Part shown: positions 32,580-41,326 of the stretch, piece by piece
How positions within the stretch are numbered: the first letter of the stretch is position 1
Layout: every line of letters begins with the position of its first letter
DNA from: Paraburkholderia heleia NBRC 101817
GTDB lineage: Bacteria; Pseudomonadota; Gammaproteobacteria; Burkholderiales; Burkholderiaceae
DNA length: 46,547 nt
Reading direction: 5' to 3'
Assembly: GCF_000739775.1 (NCBI RefSeq)
Contig: NZ_BBJH01000042.1
Coordinates: 1 to 46,547, forward strand
The notes under the pieces: model-generated
What the model saw: the letters and a program-made list of their open reading frames with translations, nothing else
Database searches by the model: none
Told to the model about the DNA's origin: nothing
Translations under genes and position numbers: made by a program

Positions 32580-33578
32580 CTACTCCGCCTTCGCGTCGCG
32601 CCGCAGCAGCGCGCTCACGGCGTCGCGCGGCGCGACACCGTCGAACAGCACGGCGCATACCGCCTGGGTGATCGGCATTTCGATGCCATGTGCGCGCGCG
32701 AGCGCCAGTACGGCCTGCGCACAGCGCACGCCTTCGGCCACGTGGCCGAGCGCGCCGAGGATGTCGTCGAGCGTGCGGCCGCTCGCGAGCTGCTTGCCCA
32801 CGGTGCGGTTGCGCGAGAGGTCGCCCGTGGCGGTGAGGATGAGGTCGCCGAGGCCGGTCAGTCCCGTGAAAGTCTCGGCGCGCCCGCCGAGTGTGACGCC
32901 AAGGCGCGTCATTTCGGCGAGGCCGCGCGTGATGAGCGCCGCGCGTGCATTCAGGCCGAGGCCGAGGCCATCCGAGATGCCGGTCGCGATCGCGAGCACG
33001 TTCTTGACCGCGCCGCCCACTTCCACGCCGACCACGTCGTCGCCTGTATAGATGCGCATCGCGCGGTGATGGAATGCCGCGAGCGTGCGCTCGCGGCAAG
33101 CGGCGGAGGCGCTCGCCACCGTCAACGCGACGGGCAGGCCCTCGCCGACTTCGCGCGCGAAGCTCGGCCCCGAAAGCACGCCGTTGCTCGCGTGGCCTGG
33201 CAGTTCGGCCGCCACGACCTGGTGCGGCATCAACTGGGTTTGCGCTTCGAAGCCCTTGCAGAGCCAGACGAAGTGCGCAGGCACCCGGCCCATGTCGCGC
33301 AGCGTGCAGAGCATGTCGCGCAGGCCCGCCACGGGCGTGGCGAGCACGACGAGATCCGCCTCGCCCGACGCATGGTCGAGCGCGGCGGCGAGATCCGTTT
33401 CGTACTGGAGAGTTTTAGGCAGCGCGACGCCCGCGAGGTAGCGGGCGTTTTCGTGCGTCTTGCGCAGGGTGTCGACGAGCGCGCCATCGCGCGCCCACAA
33501 CACCGTGTGATGCGCCTGGGCGAGATGCCCTGCCAGCGCGGTGCCCCACGCTCCGGCGCCGAGAACGGCGATGTTCAT
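32580..33578 (-). CDS. gpsA: Glycerol-3-phosphate dehydrogenase (NAD(P)+)
   Basis: GpsA makes glycerol-3-phosphate for phospholipids. The 332-residue protein starts MNIAVLGAGAWGTALA (Rossmann fold) and contains LCKGFEAQT, VLSGPSFAREVGEGLPVALTVAS, VEVGGAVKNVLAIATGISDGLGLG with the catalytic Lys, and GLTGLGDLILTATGDLSRNRTVG. ATG 33578 is used rather than an upstream Met five codons earlier, because it begins the Rossmann strand. It follows secB by 45 bases. Confidence 0.96.
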   Translation of the reverse strand: MNIAVLGAGAWGTALAGHLAQAHHTVLWARDGALVDTLRKTHENARYLAGVALPKTLQYETDLAAALDHASGEADLVVLATPVAGLRDMLCTLRDMGRVPAHFVWLCKGFEAQTQLMPHQVVAAELPGHASNGVLSGPSFAREVGEGLPVALTVASASAACRERTLAAFHHRAMRIYTGDDVVGVEVGGAVKNVLAIATGISDGLGLGLNARAALITRGLAEMTRLGVTLGGRAETFTGLTGLGDLILTATGDLSRNRTVGKQLASGRTLDDILGALGHVAEGVRCAQAVLALARAHGIEMPITQAVCAVLFDGVAPRDAVSALLRRDAKAE

Positions 33579-33623
33579 TCCCATACTCCGCACCGGTAGT
33601 TCGTGGAAACGATCAACGTATGG

Positions 33624-34088
33624 TTAGTGCGTTGCGCTGCTCGCGCCGTCCTGCTGGGCGAGTTGCTGCAGGCGTTGCTCGTAGAGCGCCTGGAAGTTGA
33701 TTTCCGCCAGGTGGATCGGCGGGAAGCCCGCACGCGTGATCGCGTCGGCGATGTTCGAGCGCAGGTACGGGAACAGGATGGTCGGGCAGGCGATGCCGAC
33801 GAGCGGATCGACCTGTTCGGCCGGGATGTTGCGGATGTCGAAAATGCCGGCTTGCTTGGCTTCGATCAGGAACGCAACCTTGTCCTTGACCTTGGCCGTG
33901 ACGGTGCCGGTAACGATGATCTCGAACACCGATTCGGCGAGGCGCTCGGCCTTGACGTCGACTTCCACTTCGACCGAAGGCATGTCCTGCTCAAGGAAGA
34001 TGGCCGGCGAATTCGGCTGCTCGAGCGACATGTCCTTGAGGTAGATGCGCTGGATATTGAAGAACGGCTGGTTGTTCTCGTCAGACAT
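33624..34088 (-). CDS. secB: Protein-export chaperone SecB
   Basis: SecB keeps preproteins unfolded and hands them to SecA. The 154-residue protein starts MSDENNQPFFNIQRIYLKDMSLEQPNSP and contains VEVDVKAERL, VFEIIVTGTVTAKV and GIACPTILFPYLRSNIADAITRAGFPPIHLAEINFQALY. ATG 34088 agrees with the promoter at 34126-34154. It is immediately upstream of gpsA, a linkage also seen in E. coli. Confidence 0.97.
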   Translation of the reverse strand: MSDENNQPFFNIQRIYLKDMSLEQPNSPAIFLEQDMPSVEVEVDVKAERLAESVFEIIVTGTVTAKVKDKVAFLIEAKQAGIFDIRNIPAEQVDPLVGIACPTILFPYLRSNIADAITRAGFPPIHLAEINFQALYEQRLQQLAQQDGASSATH

Positions 34089-34125
34089 GGTGTATGGCTT
34101 CCCTGATTGAATGGATCGCGGCGGC

Positions 34126-34154
34126 ATTATCGTGGCATCCCGGAGTCCCGACAA
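34126..34154 (-). promoter_or_regulatory. Promoter of secB-gpsA
   Basis: On the minus strand TTGTCG (34149-34154) and GATAAT (34126-34131) are 17 bp apart. The predicted start near 34119 leaves a 5' leader of about 30 bases before secB. Confidence 0.5.
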
Positions 34155-34184
34155 TGCGCCGCGTTACGGCAATGAACGGCAACA

Positions 34185-34218
34185 GGCCCGCGCAAGCCTC
34201 ACCAGGCTCGCGCGGGCC
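34185..34218. terminator. Hairpin after grxC
   Basis: GGCCCGCGC (34185-34193) pairs with GCGCGGGCC (34210-34218), with an inner AGCCT/AGGCT stem. It lies downstream of grxC and upstream of secB. There is no good T-run, so it is a possible weak or Rho-assisted terminator. Confidence 0.45.
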
Positions 34219-34291
34219 GAAACCCTGCGTCGCTACGTCACGCTGCGCAGCCCGCCCGCGGACCGGGGCCGCACGGCTATCGGGCTGCAAA

Positions 34292-34327
34292 TCAGGCTTT
34301 GACTCAGGCTTTGACTCAGGCTTTGAA
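34292..34327. repeat. 12-bp tandem repeat, three copies, downstream of grxC
   Basis: TCAGGCTTTGAC is repeated at 34292 and 34304, with a third near-copy ending AA at 34316-34327. It lies 28 bases downstream of the grxC stop codon and no function is apparent. Confidence 0.8.
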
Positions 34328-34354
34328 CCAGCCTGGACCCGCTGCCTGTCAACC

Positions 34355-34615
34355 TCAGGCGGCTTCGAGCAGCGGCATCAAGCCGCCCGCGCGGTCGAGC
34401 GCGGAGAGGTCATCGTAACCGCCCACGTGCGTCTCGCCGATGAAAACCTGCGGCACGGTACGCCGGCCGGTGCGCGTCATCATCTCTTCGCGCCGCGCCG
34501 GGTCCCGGTCGATCAGCACTTTCTCGATGTGTTCGACGCCGCGCGACTTTAAAAGACGCTCGGCCATCTGGCAATACGGGCACACCTGGGTGCTGTACAT
34601 GACCACTTTGCTCAC
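34355..34615 (-). CDS. grxC: Glutaredoxin 3
   Basis: The 86-residue glutaredoxin has the dithiol active site CPYC in YSTQVCPYCQMAERLL, the TVP segment RRTVPQVFIGETHVGGYDDL for glutathione binding, and the usual length. Its ATG overlaps the rhodanese stop by four bases (ATGA). Glutathione for it would come from gshA/gshB at 42-45 kb. Confidence 0.96.
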   Translation of the reverse strand: MSKVVMYSTQVCPYCQMAERLLKSRGVEHIEKVLIDRDPARREEMMTRTGRRTVPQVFIGETHVGGYDDLSALDRAGGLMPLLEAA

Positions 34616-35037
34616 TTCGAACCTCCTTGTTTCACGACCGGCATTCCGGCCTGCTGCCAGGCGTTCACGCCGCCGTCCAGCACGTGGACTTCGGCAAAAC
34701 CGGCGTCCTTCACGAGGCGCAGCGCCTTGTGCGACTGCTGGCCCGTCTGGCAGACCAGCAACACCGGGTTGCTCTTGTTTTTCACGAGCTGGCCGATCTT
34801 CGTCTCGAGTTCGCCAAACTCAACCTGGCGCGCCGAGGGCAGATGACCCTTCGCGAATTCACCCGCGGGACGCAGGTCGACCACCACCGCGTTGCGGCGG
34901 TTGATGAGCTGCGTCGCCTCGGCGGTGGACACCCCGCCGCGCCCGCCGCGCTTGAGCGTCGGCCACAGGAGCAACCCTCCCGAGATGAGGACGATCGCGA
35001 TGAGTACAAGGTTGATGTAGTTGGTGAAGAACGTCAC
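34612..35037 (-). CDS. Membrane-anchored rhodanese-like protein
   Basis: The 141-residue protein has an N-terminal membrane helix (YINLVLIAIVLISGGLLLWP) and a single rhodanese domain with VVVDLRPAGEFAKGHLPSA and the active cysteine in LLVCQTGQQSHKA, then VLDGGVNAWQQAGMPVV. Such proteins carry persulfide sulfur. It is coupled to grxC and divergent from gpmA; a TATAAT on the minus strand (35104-35109) is a plausible -10, though no good -35 is seen. Confidence 0.92.
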   Translation of the reverse strand: MTFFTNYINLVLIAIVLISGGLLLWPTLKRGGRGGVSTAEATQLINRRNAVVVDLRPAGEFAKGHLPSARQVEFGELETKIGQLVKNKSNPVLLVCQTGQQSHKALRLVKDAGFAEVHVLDGGVNAWQQAGMPVVKQGGSK

Positions 35038-35259
35038 GGAGGGTCCGCCGGAAAAAGGGAAAGTCGGAGAAATCGTGCGAAATCGGATTCGGACAATCCG
35101 CTCATTATAAAATAACCGTTTGTCGCAGGGTTACCGCCCCCCAGCCCGGGCGTGCAGCCTGCCGGACCGGACCACCGCCATGGCGCCGCCTTTGCGCCGC
35201 CGCCGCGGTGTGCCTCCCGTCCCCGATTACCGCTTCCTTCACTACCGACCGGCATCCTC

Positions 35260-36009
35260 ATGTACAAACTCGTACTCATCCGCCACGGCGAATCGACGTG
35301 GAACAAGGAAAACCGCTTCACCGGCTGGGTGGACGTCGACCTCACCGAGCAGGGCAACCGCGAAGCGCAGCAGGCAGGCCAGCTGCTCAAGGAGTCCGGC
35401 TACACGTTCGATATCGCCTACACCTCGGTGCTCAAGCGCGCGATCCGCACGCTCTGGCACGTGCAGGACCAGATGGATCAGATGTACCTGCCCGTCGTCC
35501 ACTCGTGGCGCCTGAACGAGCGTCACTACGGTGCGCTTTCGGGCCTGAACAAGGCCGAAACGGCGGCGAAGTTCGGCGACGAGCAAGTGCTGGTCTGGCG
35601 CCGCAGCTACGACACGCCGCCCCCGGCGCTCGAGCCGACCGATGCGCGCACGTCGTACAACGACCCGCGTTACGCCAAGGTGCCGCGCGAGGAGCTGCCG
35701 CTCACCGAGTGCCTGAAGGACACGGTCGCGCGCGTGCTGCCGATCTGGAACGAGTCGATCGCACCGGCCATCAAGGCGGGCAAGAAGGTGGTGATCGCCG
35801 CGCACGGCAATTCGATCCGCGCGCTCGTGAAGTACCTCGACGACATTTCGGATAACGACATCGTCGGCCTGAACATCCCGAACGGCGTGCCGCTCGTCTA
35901 TGAGCTGGACGAGAACCTCGAGCCCATCAAGCACTACTATCTGGGCGACGCCGAAGCCATCGCGAAGGCGCAGGCCGCCGTGGCGAACCAGGGCAAGAAG
36001 GCGGGCTAA
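35260..36009 (+). CDS. gpmA: 2,3-bisphosphoglycerate-dependent phosphoglycerate mutase
   Basis: This glycolytic enzyme interconverts 3- and 2-phosphoglycerate. The 249-residue protein starts MYKLVLIRHGESTWN with the phosphorylated His9, followed by TGWVDVDLTEQG, ERHYGALSGLNKAETA and VVIAAHGNSIRALVKYLD with the second active His. ATG 35260 begins the conserved core; the frame extends upstream without similarity. Confidence 0.97.
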   Translation: MYKLVLIRHGESTWNKENRFTGWVDVDLTEQGNREAQQAGQLLKESGYTFDIAYTSVLKRAIRTLWHVQDQMDQMYLPVVHSWRLNERHYGALSGLNKAETAAKFGDEQVLVWRRSYDTPPPALEPTDARTSYNDPRYAKVPREELPLTECLKDTVARVLPIWNESIAPAIKAGKKVVIAAHGNSIRALVKYLDDISDNDIVGLNIPNGVPLVYELDENLEPIKHYYLGDAEAIAKAQAAVANQGKKAG

Positions 36010-36415
36010 CGCCTGGCGCCGGCGCCGCCCGGCATCGGCCGCCCCCCTTGGCCGCGCCTTGTCGATTCAGGCAGCCGCCGGTCCGTCGGCCGGCGGCTGT
36101 GCGTGGACGAGCCCTGCGGGCCACACGCAGCCATGCAGGTTCGCCCCGGCCACCCTGGCCGCGCCGGAAATTCGTTGCACATTCCCCTTTTCTGCCTTGT
36201 TTTCGGGCCTGGCTGGCAAGATTGCCAGCGCCCTGCCAGCATCGCGCCAGAACCGAAATTACGGCACACGGTTTGCGAACCAGGCGCGAGCAGCACTGTC
36301 TTAGTGCCATCGCACGCGCCATATACACAGCCACGGCGGGTGTGCAGTTATACTTGTCCGTCGCTTTTCCAATAGACGCTGCCACGCGCCTTTTCGACCG
36401 CACGCAACATACTCT
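36010..36415. other. Intergenic region gpmA-ctpA with two hairpins
   Basis: No gene is supported in these 406 bases. CAGCCGCCGG (36072-36081) and CCGGCGGCTG (36090-36099) form a 10-bp stem, probably a weak gpmA terminator as no T-run follows. A perfect 18-base palindrome, GCTGGCAA-GA-TTGCCAGC, lies at 36212-36229. A TATACT at 36349-36354 could be a ctpA -10, but I see no matching -35. Confidence 0.5.
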
Positions 36416-37999
36416 ATGCGAAAGAACCTGAAAAACATCGGCCTGATCGCCGCTGGCCTCGCGACCGGCGTATTTGCCACCCTGCAGATCTCCGCCGAGG
36501 CGCAGCAAACCCAGCAGACGGTCGTAGAGCCGCTGCCGCTCGACCAGCTGAGGCTCTTCGCCGAAGTTTTCGGTCAAATCAAGCATGAGTATGTCGTGCC
36601 GGTGGACGACAAGAAGCTCCTCACCGCCGCCATCAAGGGCATGGTGTCGAGCCTCGACCCGCACTCGTCGTATCTCGACAAGACCGATTACCAGGAGCTC
36701 CAGGAGCAGACCAAAGGTCGCTTCGCGGGCCTCGGTATCGAAATCTCGTCGGAAGACGGCCTGATCAAGGTCATCTCGCCGATCGAAGACACGCCCGCAT
36801 ACCGTGCCGGCATCCGTCCGGGCGACCTCATCACGCGTATCAACGACAAGCCGGTGCGCGGCATGACGCTCGACCAGGCCGTCAAGCAGATGCGCGGCGA
36901 CCCCGGCACCAAGGTCACGCTCACGATCTTCCGCAAGACCGACGACCGCACCTTCCCGCTCACCATCACGCGCGCCATCATCAAGGTGCAGAGCGTGAAG
37001 TCGAAGATCCTGCAGCCGGGCTACGCGTATATCCGCATCACGAGCTTCCAGGAGCGCACGGTCCCCGACCTCGCCGCCAAGCTGCAAGATATCGCGCGCC
37101 AGGAGCCGAACCTCAAGGGCATCATCCTCGACCTGCGCAACAACGGCGGCGGCCTGCTGCAAAGCGCCGTGGGCGTGGCGGGCGCGTTCCTGCCGCCGGA
37201 TTCGGTCGTCGTCTCGACGAACGGCCAGATCCCGGACTCGAAGCAGGTCTATCGCGATACCTACGAGAACTACCGCCTGCCGTCGTTCGACGGCGACCCG
37301 CTCAAGGGCGAAGCGGCCGAGTTCAAGACCGTGCCGATGGTCGTGCTGACCAACGCCTACTCGGCGTCGGCCTCGGAAATCGTGGCGGGTGCGCTGCAGG
37401 ACTCGAAGCGCGCGCTCATCGTCGGCAAGACGACGTTCGGCAAGGGTTCGGTGCAAACGGTGCGCCCGATGACGGCCGACACCGCGCTGCGCCTGACCAC
37501 GGCGTACTACTACACGCCGAGCGGCCGCTCGATCCAGAACAAGGGCATCCGTCCTGACATCGCGGTCGACCAGTACGCCGACGGCGATCCGGACGACGCG
37601 CTCGTCACGCGCGAAGTGGACTACCAGAACCACCTCGCCAACACGCAGGACCCGGACGAGAAGAAGGAGCAGGAAGTGCGCGAGCAGGAGCGCATGGACA
37701 TGCTGCGCCAACTCGAGGAACAGAACGACAAGAAGACGCCGGAGCAGCGCCAGAAGGACCGCGAGCGCAAGCCGGTCGAGTTCGGTTCCGCCGACGACTT
37801 CATGCTCCAGCAAGCGCTGAACAAGCTCCAGGGCAAGCCGGTGGTCGAATCGAAGTCGCCGATGGAGCGCCGCCTCGCGGGGCAGAAGCCGCCTACCTCG
37901 GCTTCCGCGCCGATCGCCGTGAAGCCGGGCGCCCTCATCATGGCGCCGGCTCCGGGCTCCGCTGCCGCGCCGGCCTCCGCTCCGGCTCCGGCGAAGTAA
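36416..37999 (+). CDS. ctpA: C-terminal processing peptidase (S41 family, PDZ)
   Basis: This periplasmic serine protease trims protein C-termini. The 527-residue protein has an N-terminal signal or anchor (NIGLIAAGLATGVFATLQISAEA), an N-terminal helical part (YVVPVDDKKLLTAAIKGMVSSLDPHSSYLD), a PDZ domain (FAGLGIEISSEDG, AGIRPGDLITRINDKPVRGM), and the S41 core with ILDLRNNGGGLL, the nucleophile in YSASASEIVAGAL and the lysine in TTFGKGSVQT. A charged coiled segment and an Ala/Pro-rich tail follow. The longer minus-strand frame across it is a shadow. Confidence 0.95.
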   Translation: MRKNLKNIGLIAAGLATGVFATLQISAEAQQTQQTVVEPLPLDQLRLFAEVFGQIKHEYVVPVDDKKLLTAAIKGMVSSLDPHSSYLDKTDYQELQEQTKGRFAGLGIEISSEDGLIKVISPIEDTPAYRAGIRPGDLITRINDKPVRGMTLDQAVKQMRGDPGTKVTLTIFRKTDDRTFPLTITRAIIKVQSVKSKILQPGYAYIRITSFQERTVPDLAAKLQDIARQEPNLKGIILDLRNNGGGLLQSAVGVAGAFLPPDSVVVSTNGQIPDSKQVYRDTYENYRLPSFDGDPLKGEAAEFKTVPMVVLTNAYSASASEIVAGALQDSKRALIVGKTTFGKGSVQTVRPMTADTALRLTTAYYYTPSGRSIQNKGIRPDIAVDQYADGDPDDALVTREVDYQNHLANTQDPDEKKEQEVREQERMDMLRQLEEQNDKKTPEQRQKDRERKPVEFGSADDFMLQQALNKLQGKPVVESKSPMERRLAGQKPPTSASAPIAVKPGALIMAPAPGSAAAPASAPAPAK

Positions 38000-38176
38000 C
38001 ACACGCCGTACCGCCTCGCGATCCGCGCGCCCCGTGCGCCGGTCGCGAGGCTTCCCTCCTCCAGCCGCCGGCGTCGTTACAATAACGGCATTGCCTTTCC
38101 CCGGCGCGCGCTTTCCCATTCGGGGCCACCCAGGCTCTCGAGGTCCATCGCGGCGCCATCGAACCAGCGCATCGCG

Positions 38177-38938
38177 ATGAACGACGACCAACTCCTTCGC
38201 TATTCCCGCCATATCCTCGTCGACGAGATCGGCATCGAGGCGCAGCAGCGCTTTCTCGACGCGCACGCGATCGTCGTGGGCGCGGGTGGCCTGGGGTCTC
38301 CAGCGGCGATGTATCTCGCGGCCTCGGGCGTGGGCACGCTCACGCTCGTCGACAACGACACCGTCGACCTCACCAACCTGCAGCGGCAGATCATGCACGA
38401 GACGGCGTCGGTCGGCCGCGCGAAGGTCGAGTCGGGCCGCGACGCCATCGCGCGTCTGAATCCCGAGGTGAAGGTGAACGCGCTGCAAACGCGCATCGAC
38501 GATGCGTGGCTCGACGCGCAGGTGCCGGGCGCGACGGTCGTGCTCGACTGCACCGACAACTTCGCCACGCGCCACGCCATCAACCGCGCGTGCGTGAAGC
38601 ACGGCGTGCCGCTCGTCTCGGGCGCGGCGTTGCGTTTCGACGGACAGATCAGCACGTTCGACTTGCGCGACGACGCCTCGCCCTGCTACGCCTGCGTGTT
38701 TCCCGAGGATCAGCCATTCGAGGAAGTGGCGTGCTCGACGATGGGCGTGTTCGCGCCCACCGTGGGCATCATCGGCGCGATGCAGGCGGCCGAGGCGCTG
38801 CGCGTGATCGGCGGCATCGGTGCGACGCTCGTCGGGCGGCTCATGATGCTCGACTCGCTGCGCATGGAGTGGAACACGATGCGCGTGGCGCGGCAGCCGG
38901 ATTGCCCGGTGTGCGGCGAGCGTCACCGGCACGCCTGA
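38177..38938 (+). CDS. moeB: HesA/MoeB/ThiF-family adenylyltransferase
   Basis: The 253-residue E1-like enzyme adenylates the C-terminus of a sulfur-carrier protein. It shows LLRYSRHILVDEIGIEAQQRF, VVGAGGLGSPAAMYLAASGVGTLTLVDNDTVDLTNLQRQI (ATP site), DCTDNFATRHAINRAC, and zinc cysteines in CYACVFP and CPVCGE. There is no C-terminal rhodanese domain. MoeB (molybdopterin) is most likely, but ThiF (thiamine) activity cannot be excluded. The gene is followed by a strong terminator. Confidence 0.92.
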   Translation: MNDDQLLRYSRHILVDEIGIEAQQRFLDAHAIVVGAGGLGSPAAMYLAASGVGTLTLVDNDTVDLTNLQRQIMHETASVGRAKVESGRDAIARLNPEVKVNALQTRIDDAWLDAQVPGATVVLDCTDNFATRHAINRACVKHGVPLVSGAALRFDGQISTFDLRDDASPCYACVFPEDQPFEEVACSTMGVFAPTVGIIGAMQAAEALRVIGGIGATLVGRLMMLDSLRMEWNTMRVARQPDCPVCGERHRHA

Positions 38939-38952
38939 AGCCCGCGCGAGCC

Positions 38953-38997
38953 AAGGCAAAAAGAAGCCCCGGTCATGCCGGGGCTTCTTTTTGCCTT
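38953..38997. terminator. Bidirectional terminator between moeB and ptsI
   Basis: A perfect 20-bp stem (38953-38972 with 38978-38997, loop TCATG) has a GAAGCCCCGG core and A/T tracts on both sides, giving TTTTT on either strand. It separates convergent genes. Confidence 0.97.
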
Positions 38998-39019
38998 ATA
39001 CGGATGGGCAGGTGAGCGC

Positions 39020-40759
39020 TCAGGCCTGCGTCACGCGCTGCAGCGCGGCCTGCAGTTCCTCGGGCTCGTAAGCGGCCAGCACCTCGGCCACCGGCTTTTC
39101 CAGTGTCTTGAGCTGCGAGCGCAGGATCTCCTGCTTCACCACGAGCAGCTGGCTCGGGTGCATCGAGAACTCGGTGAGACCCATGCCGAGCAGCAAACGC
39201 GTAAACGACGGGTCGCCCGCCATCTCCCCGCACACCGAAACCGGCACGCCCGCGCGCTTCGCCTCGCGCAAGGTCTGCGCGATCAGCTGCAGCACGGCCG
39301 GATGCAGCGGATCGTACAGGTCGGCCACCGCGTTGTCGGCGCGGTCGATGGCAAGCGCGTACTGAATCAGGTCGTTGGTGCCGATCGAGAGGAAGTCGAG
39401 CCGGCGCAGGAACATCGGCAAGGCGAGCGCGGCCGCCGGAATCTCGATCATCGCGCCGACCTGGATGTTGGGATCGTAGGCGAGGCCGGCGTCGTCGAGC
39501 TGACGCTTCGCCTCGCGGATCAGGTCGAGCGTCTGGTCGATCTGCTGCGCGTGCGCGAGCATCGGAATCAGGATCTTGACCGAACCGAACGCCGAGGCGC
39601 GCAGGATCGCCCGCAGCTGCGTGAGGAACATCTGCGGCTCGGACAGGCTCCAGCGGATCGCGCGCAGGCCGAGCGCCGGGTTCGCGGCCGTCTCGTAACC
39701 GTCGCCCGCATTCATGGCGTCGAGCGGTTTGTCCGCGCCCACGTCGATCGTGCGGATCGTCACGGGCAGCCCGTTCATGAGCTCCACCGCGCGGCGGTAG
39801 GCGGCGAACTGCTCTTCCTCCTCCGGCAAGTGGTTCTTGTGGTTCATGAACAGGAACTCGGTGCGAAAGAGGCCCACGCCCGTCGCGCCCGAGTCGAGCG
39901 CGGATTGTGCGTCGTCGGGCAGCTCGATGTTCGCGTACAGCTGGATCTTCGTGCCGCACAGCGTTTGCGTAGGCGAGAACTTCAGGCGCTGCAGCTTGCG
40001 CCGCTCGAGCGCCATCTCGCTTTGCCGGTAGGTGTACTCCTCCAGCACGATGGGCGCGGGATCGACGATCACGATGCCGTGGTCGCCGTCGACGATGATG
40101 AGATCGTCCTGGCGGATCAGCGCGCTCGCCTGCTGCACGCCCACCGCCGCCGGAATGCCGAGGCTGCGCGCGACGATCGCCGTGTGCGAGGTGCGTCCGC
40201 CCAGATCGGTGACGAAGCCCTGGAAGGTCTGCCCCTTGAACTGCAGCATGTCGGCCGGCGCGATGTCGTGCGCGACGACGATCATCTCGTCGCAGCCGCC
40301 GTGCAGCGAAGGGGGCATGGCGCCCGCGAGCGACTTCAGCACGCGCTCCACGACCTGCTCGATATCGGCCTTGCGCTCGCGCAGGTACTCGTCCTCTACG
40401 TCGTCGAAGTGACGCGAGAGGCGTTCGAGCTGTTCGGTAAGCGCCCACTCCACATTGAAGCGGCGCGTGCGGATGAGATCGATGGTCTCCTGCACGAGCA
40501 TCACGTCGTTCAGGATCATGAGGTGAACGCCGATAAACGCGCCCATTTCGGAAGGCGCGTCGGCGGCGAGGTCGGCGCGCAGCGCATCGAGCTCCTGCTC
40601 CACGGCCTGGAGCGCCGCGCGAAAGCGCTCGATTTCGTCTTCGATCTGCGCGTGCTCGATGAGGTAATGGTCGACGTCGAGCGCAGCCGGGGCGATCAGA
40701 TACGCTCGCCCAATGGCTATACCGCGTGATACGGGAATTCCATGCAGCGTGAACGGCAC
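39020..40759 (-). CDS. ptsI: PTS Enzyme I (phosphoenolpyruvate--protein phosphotransferase)
   Basis: Enzyme I takes phosphate from PEP and passes it to HPr. The 579-residue protein has LHGIPVSRGIAIGRAYL at the N-terminus, the active His192 in LGGRTSHTAIVARSLG, FRTEFLFMNHKNHLPEEEEQ, FLSIGTNDLIQYALAIDR and the C-terminal CGEMAGDPSFTRLLLG with the catalytic Cys. The GTG at 40757-40759 has a GAGGAG ribosome site six bases upstream; the GTG at 40765 is directly adjacent to that site and less likely. A terminator separates it from ptsH. Confidence 0.96.
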   Translation of the reverse strand: MPFTLHGIPVSRGIAIGRAYLIAPAALDVDHYLIEHAQIEDEIERFRAALQAVEQELDALRADLAADAPSEMGAFIGVHLMILNDVMLVQETIDLIRTRRFNVEWALTEQLERLSRHFDDVEDEYLRERKADIEQVVERVLKSLAGAMPPSLHGGCDEMIVVAHDIAPADMLQFKGQTFQGFVTDLGGRTSHTAIVARSLGIPAAVGVQQASALIRQDDLIIVDGDHGIVIVDPAPIVLEEYTYRQSEMALERRKLQRLKFSPTQTLCGTKIQLYANIELPDDAQSALDSGATGVGLFRTEFLFMNHKNHLPEEEEQFAAYRRAVELMNGLPVTIRTIDVGADKPLDAMNAGDGYETAANPALGLRAIRWSLSEPQMFLTQLRAILRASAFGSVKILIPMLAHAQQIDQTLDLIREAKRQLDDAGLAYDPNIQVGAMIEIPAAALALPMFLRRLDFLSIGTNDLIQYALAIDRADNAVADLYDPLHPAVLQLIAQTLREAKRAGVPVSVCGEMAGDPSFTRLLLGMGLTEFSMHPSQLLVVKQEILRSQLKTLEKPVAEVLAAYEPEELQAALQRVTQA

Positions 40760-40828
40760 GCGCACCTCCTCTGGTTATTTGATGCTGCGGCAAACCGCTG
40801 CAATGCGCTCTCTCAGACCCCGGCGATG

Positions 40829-40834
40829 ATTATA
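40829..40834 (-). promoter_or_regulatory. Candidate -10 of a ptsI promoter
   Basis: A perfect TATAAT on the minus strand lies between the ptsH terminator and ptsI, about 70 bases before the ptsI start. No good -35 is seen at 16-18 bp, so it is a weak candidate. Confidence 0.3.
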
Positions 40835-40912
40835 AATTCCAGCGCGGCGGAATGTGGCCACGCGCACCTGTTCGCGTATGCCTGCGGCCTTGTGCAGCAG
40901 TCAGTACCCACA

Positions 40913-40942
40913 AACAAAAACGCCGCGGTAAACCGCGGCGTT
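40913..40942 (-). terminator. Intrinsic terminator between ptsH and ptsI
   Basis: AACGCCGCGG and CCGCGGCGTT (40919-40928 and 40933-40942) form a 10-bp stem with loop TAAA, followed on the minus strand by TTTTTGTTT. It lies 29 bases after the ptsH stop. Confidence 0.92.
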
Positions 40943-40971
40943 CCGGGCAAGGCGCAATGACCGCGCGCGTC

Positions 40972-41241
40972 TTACTGGCCTTCGCCAAACTTGTCGGCGA
41001 TCAGCTTGAGCAGCGCGCTCATGGCGTCGGCCTCGTCCGGACCTTCGGTTTCGATCATCACCGTGCTGCCGATGCCTGCCGCCAGCATCATGACCCCCAT
41101 GATGCTCTTGGCGTTGATGCGGCGGCCGTTGCGGCTCATCCAGATTTCCGACTGATAGTTGCCTGCGAGCTGAGTCAGCTTCGCCGACGCCCGCGCGTGC
41201 AGGCCAAGTTTGTTCACGATGGTCGTTTCTTGTTGCAGCAT
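40972..41241 (-). CDS. ptsH: PTS phosphocarrier protein HPr
   Basis: The 89-residue HPr has the phosphorylated His15 in NKLGLHARASAKL and a serine at position 46 (NAKSIMGVMML), the site used by HPr kinase in species that have one. It receives phosphate from Enzyme I and passes it to EIIA. It is the gene between the EIIA(Man)-type gene and ptsI. Confidence 0.97.
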   Translation of the reverse strand: MLQQETTIVNKLGLHARASAKLTQLAGNYQSEIWMSRNGRRINAKSIMGVMMLAAGIGSTVMIETEGPDEADAMSALLKLIADKFGEGQ

Positions 41242-41326
41242 AGGTCGATCCGGACGCGGTGTGTGGAAGTGTGACTGGATTGTTTCGCTGTGCCTTGTGG
41301 TTGGCTTTCGCTGGCGCGCCGCCGGT

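Noticed and set aside
35927..38959. A 1010-codon open frame on the minus strand
   Set aside because: It lies antisense to gpmA's end, ctpA and moeB, which are recognised proteins with full motifs. Its translation is low-complexity and Arg/His-rich, as expected for a GC-rich shadow.
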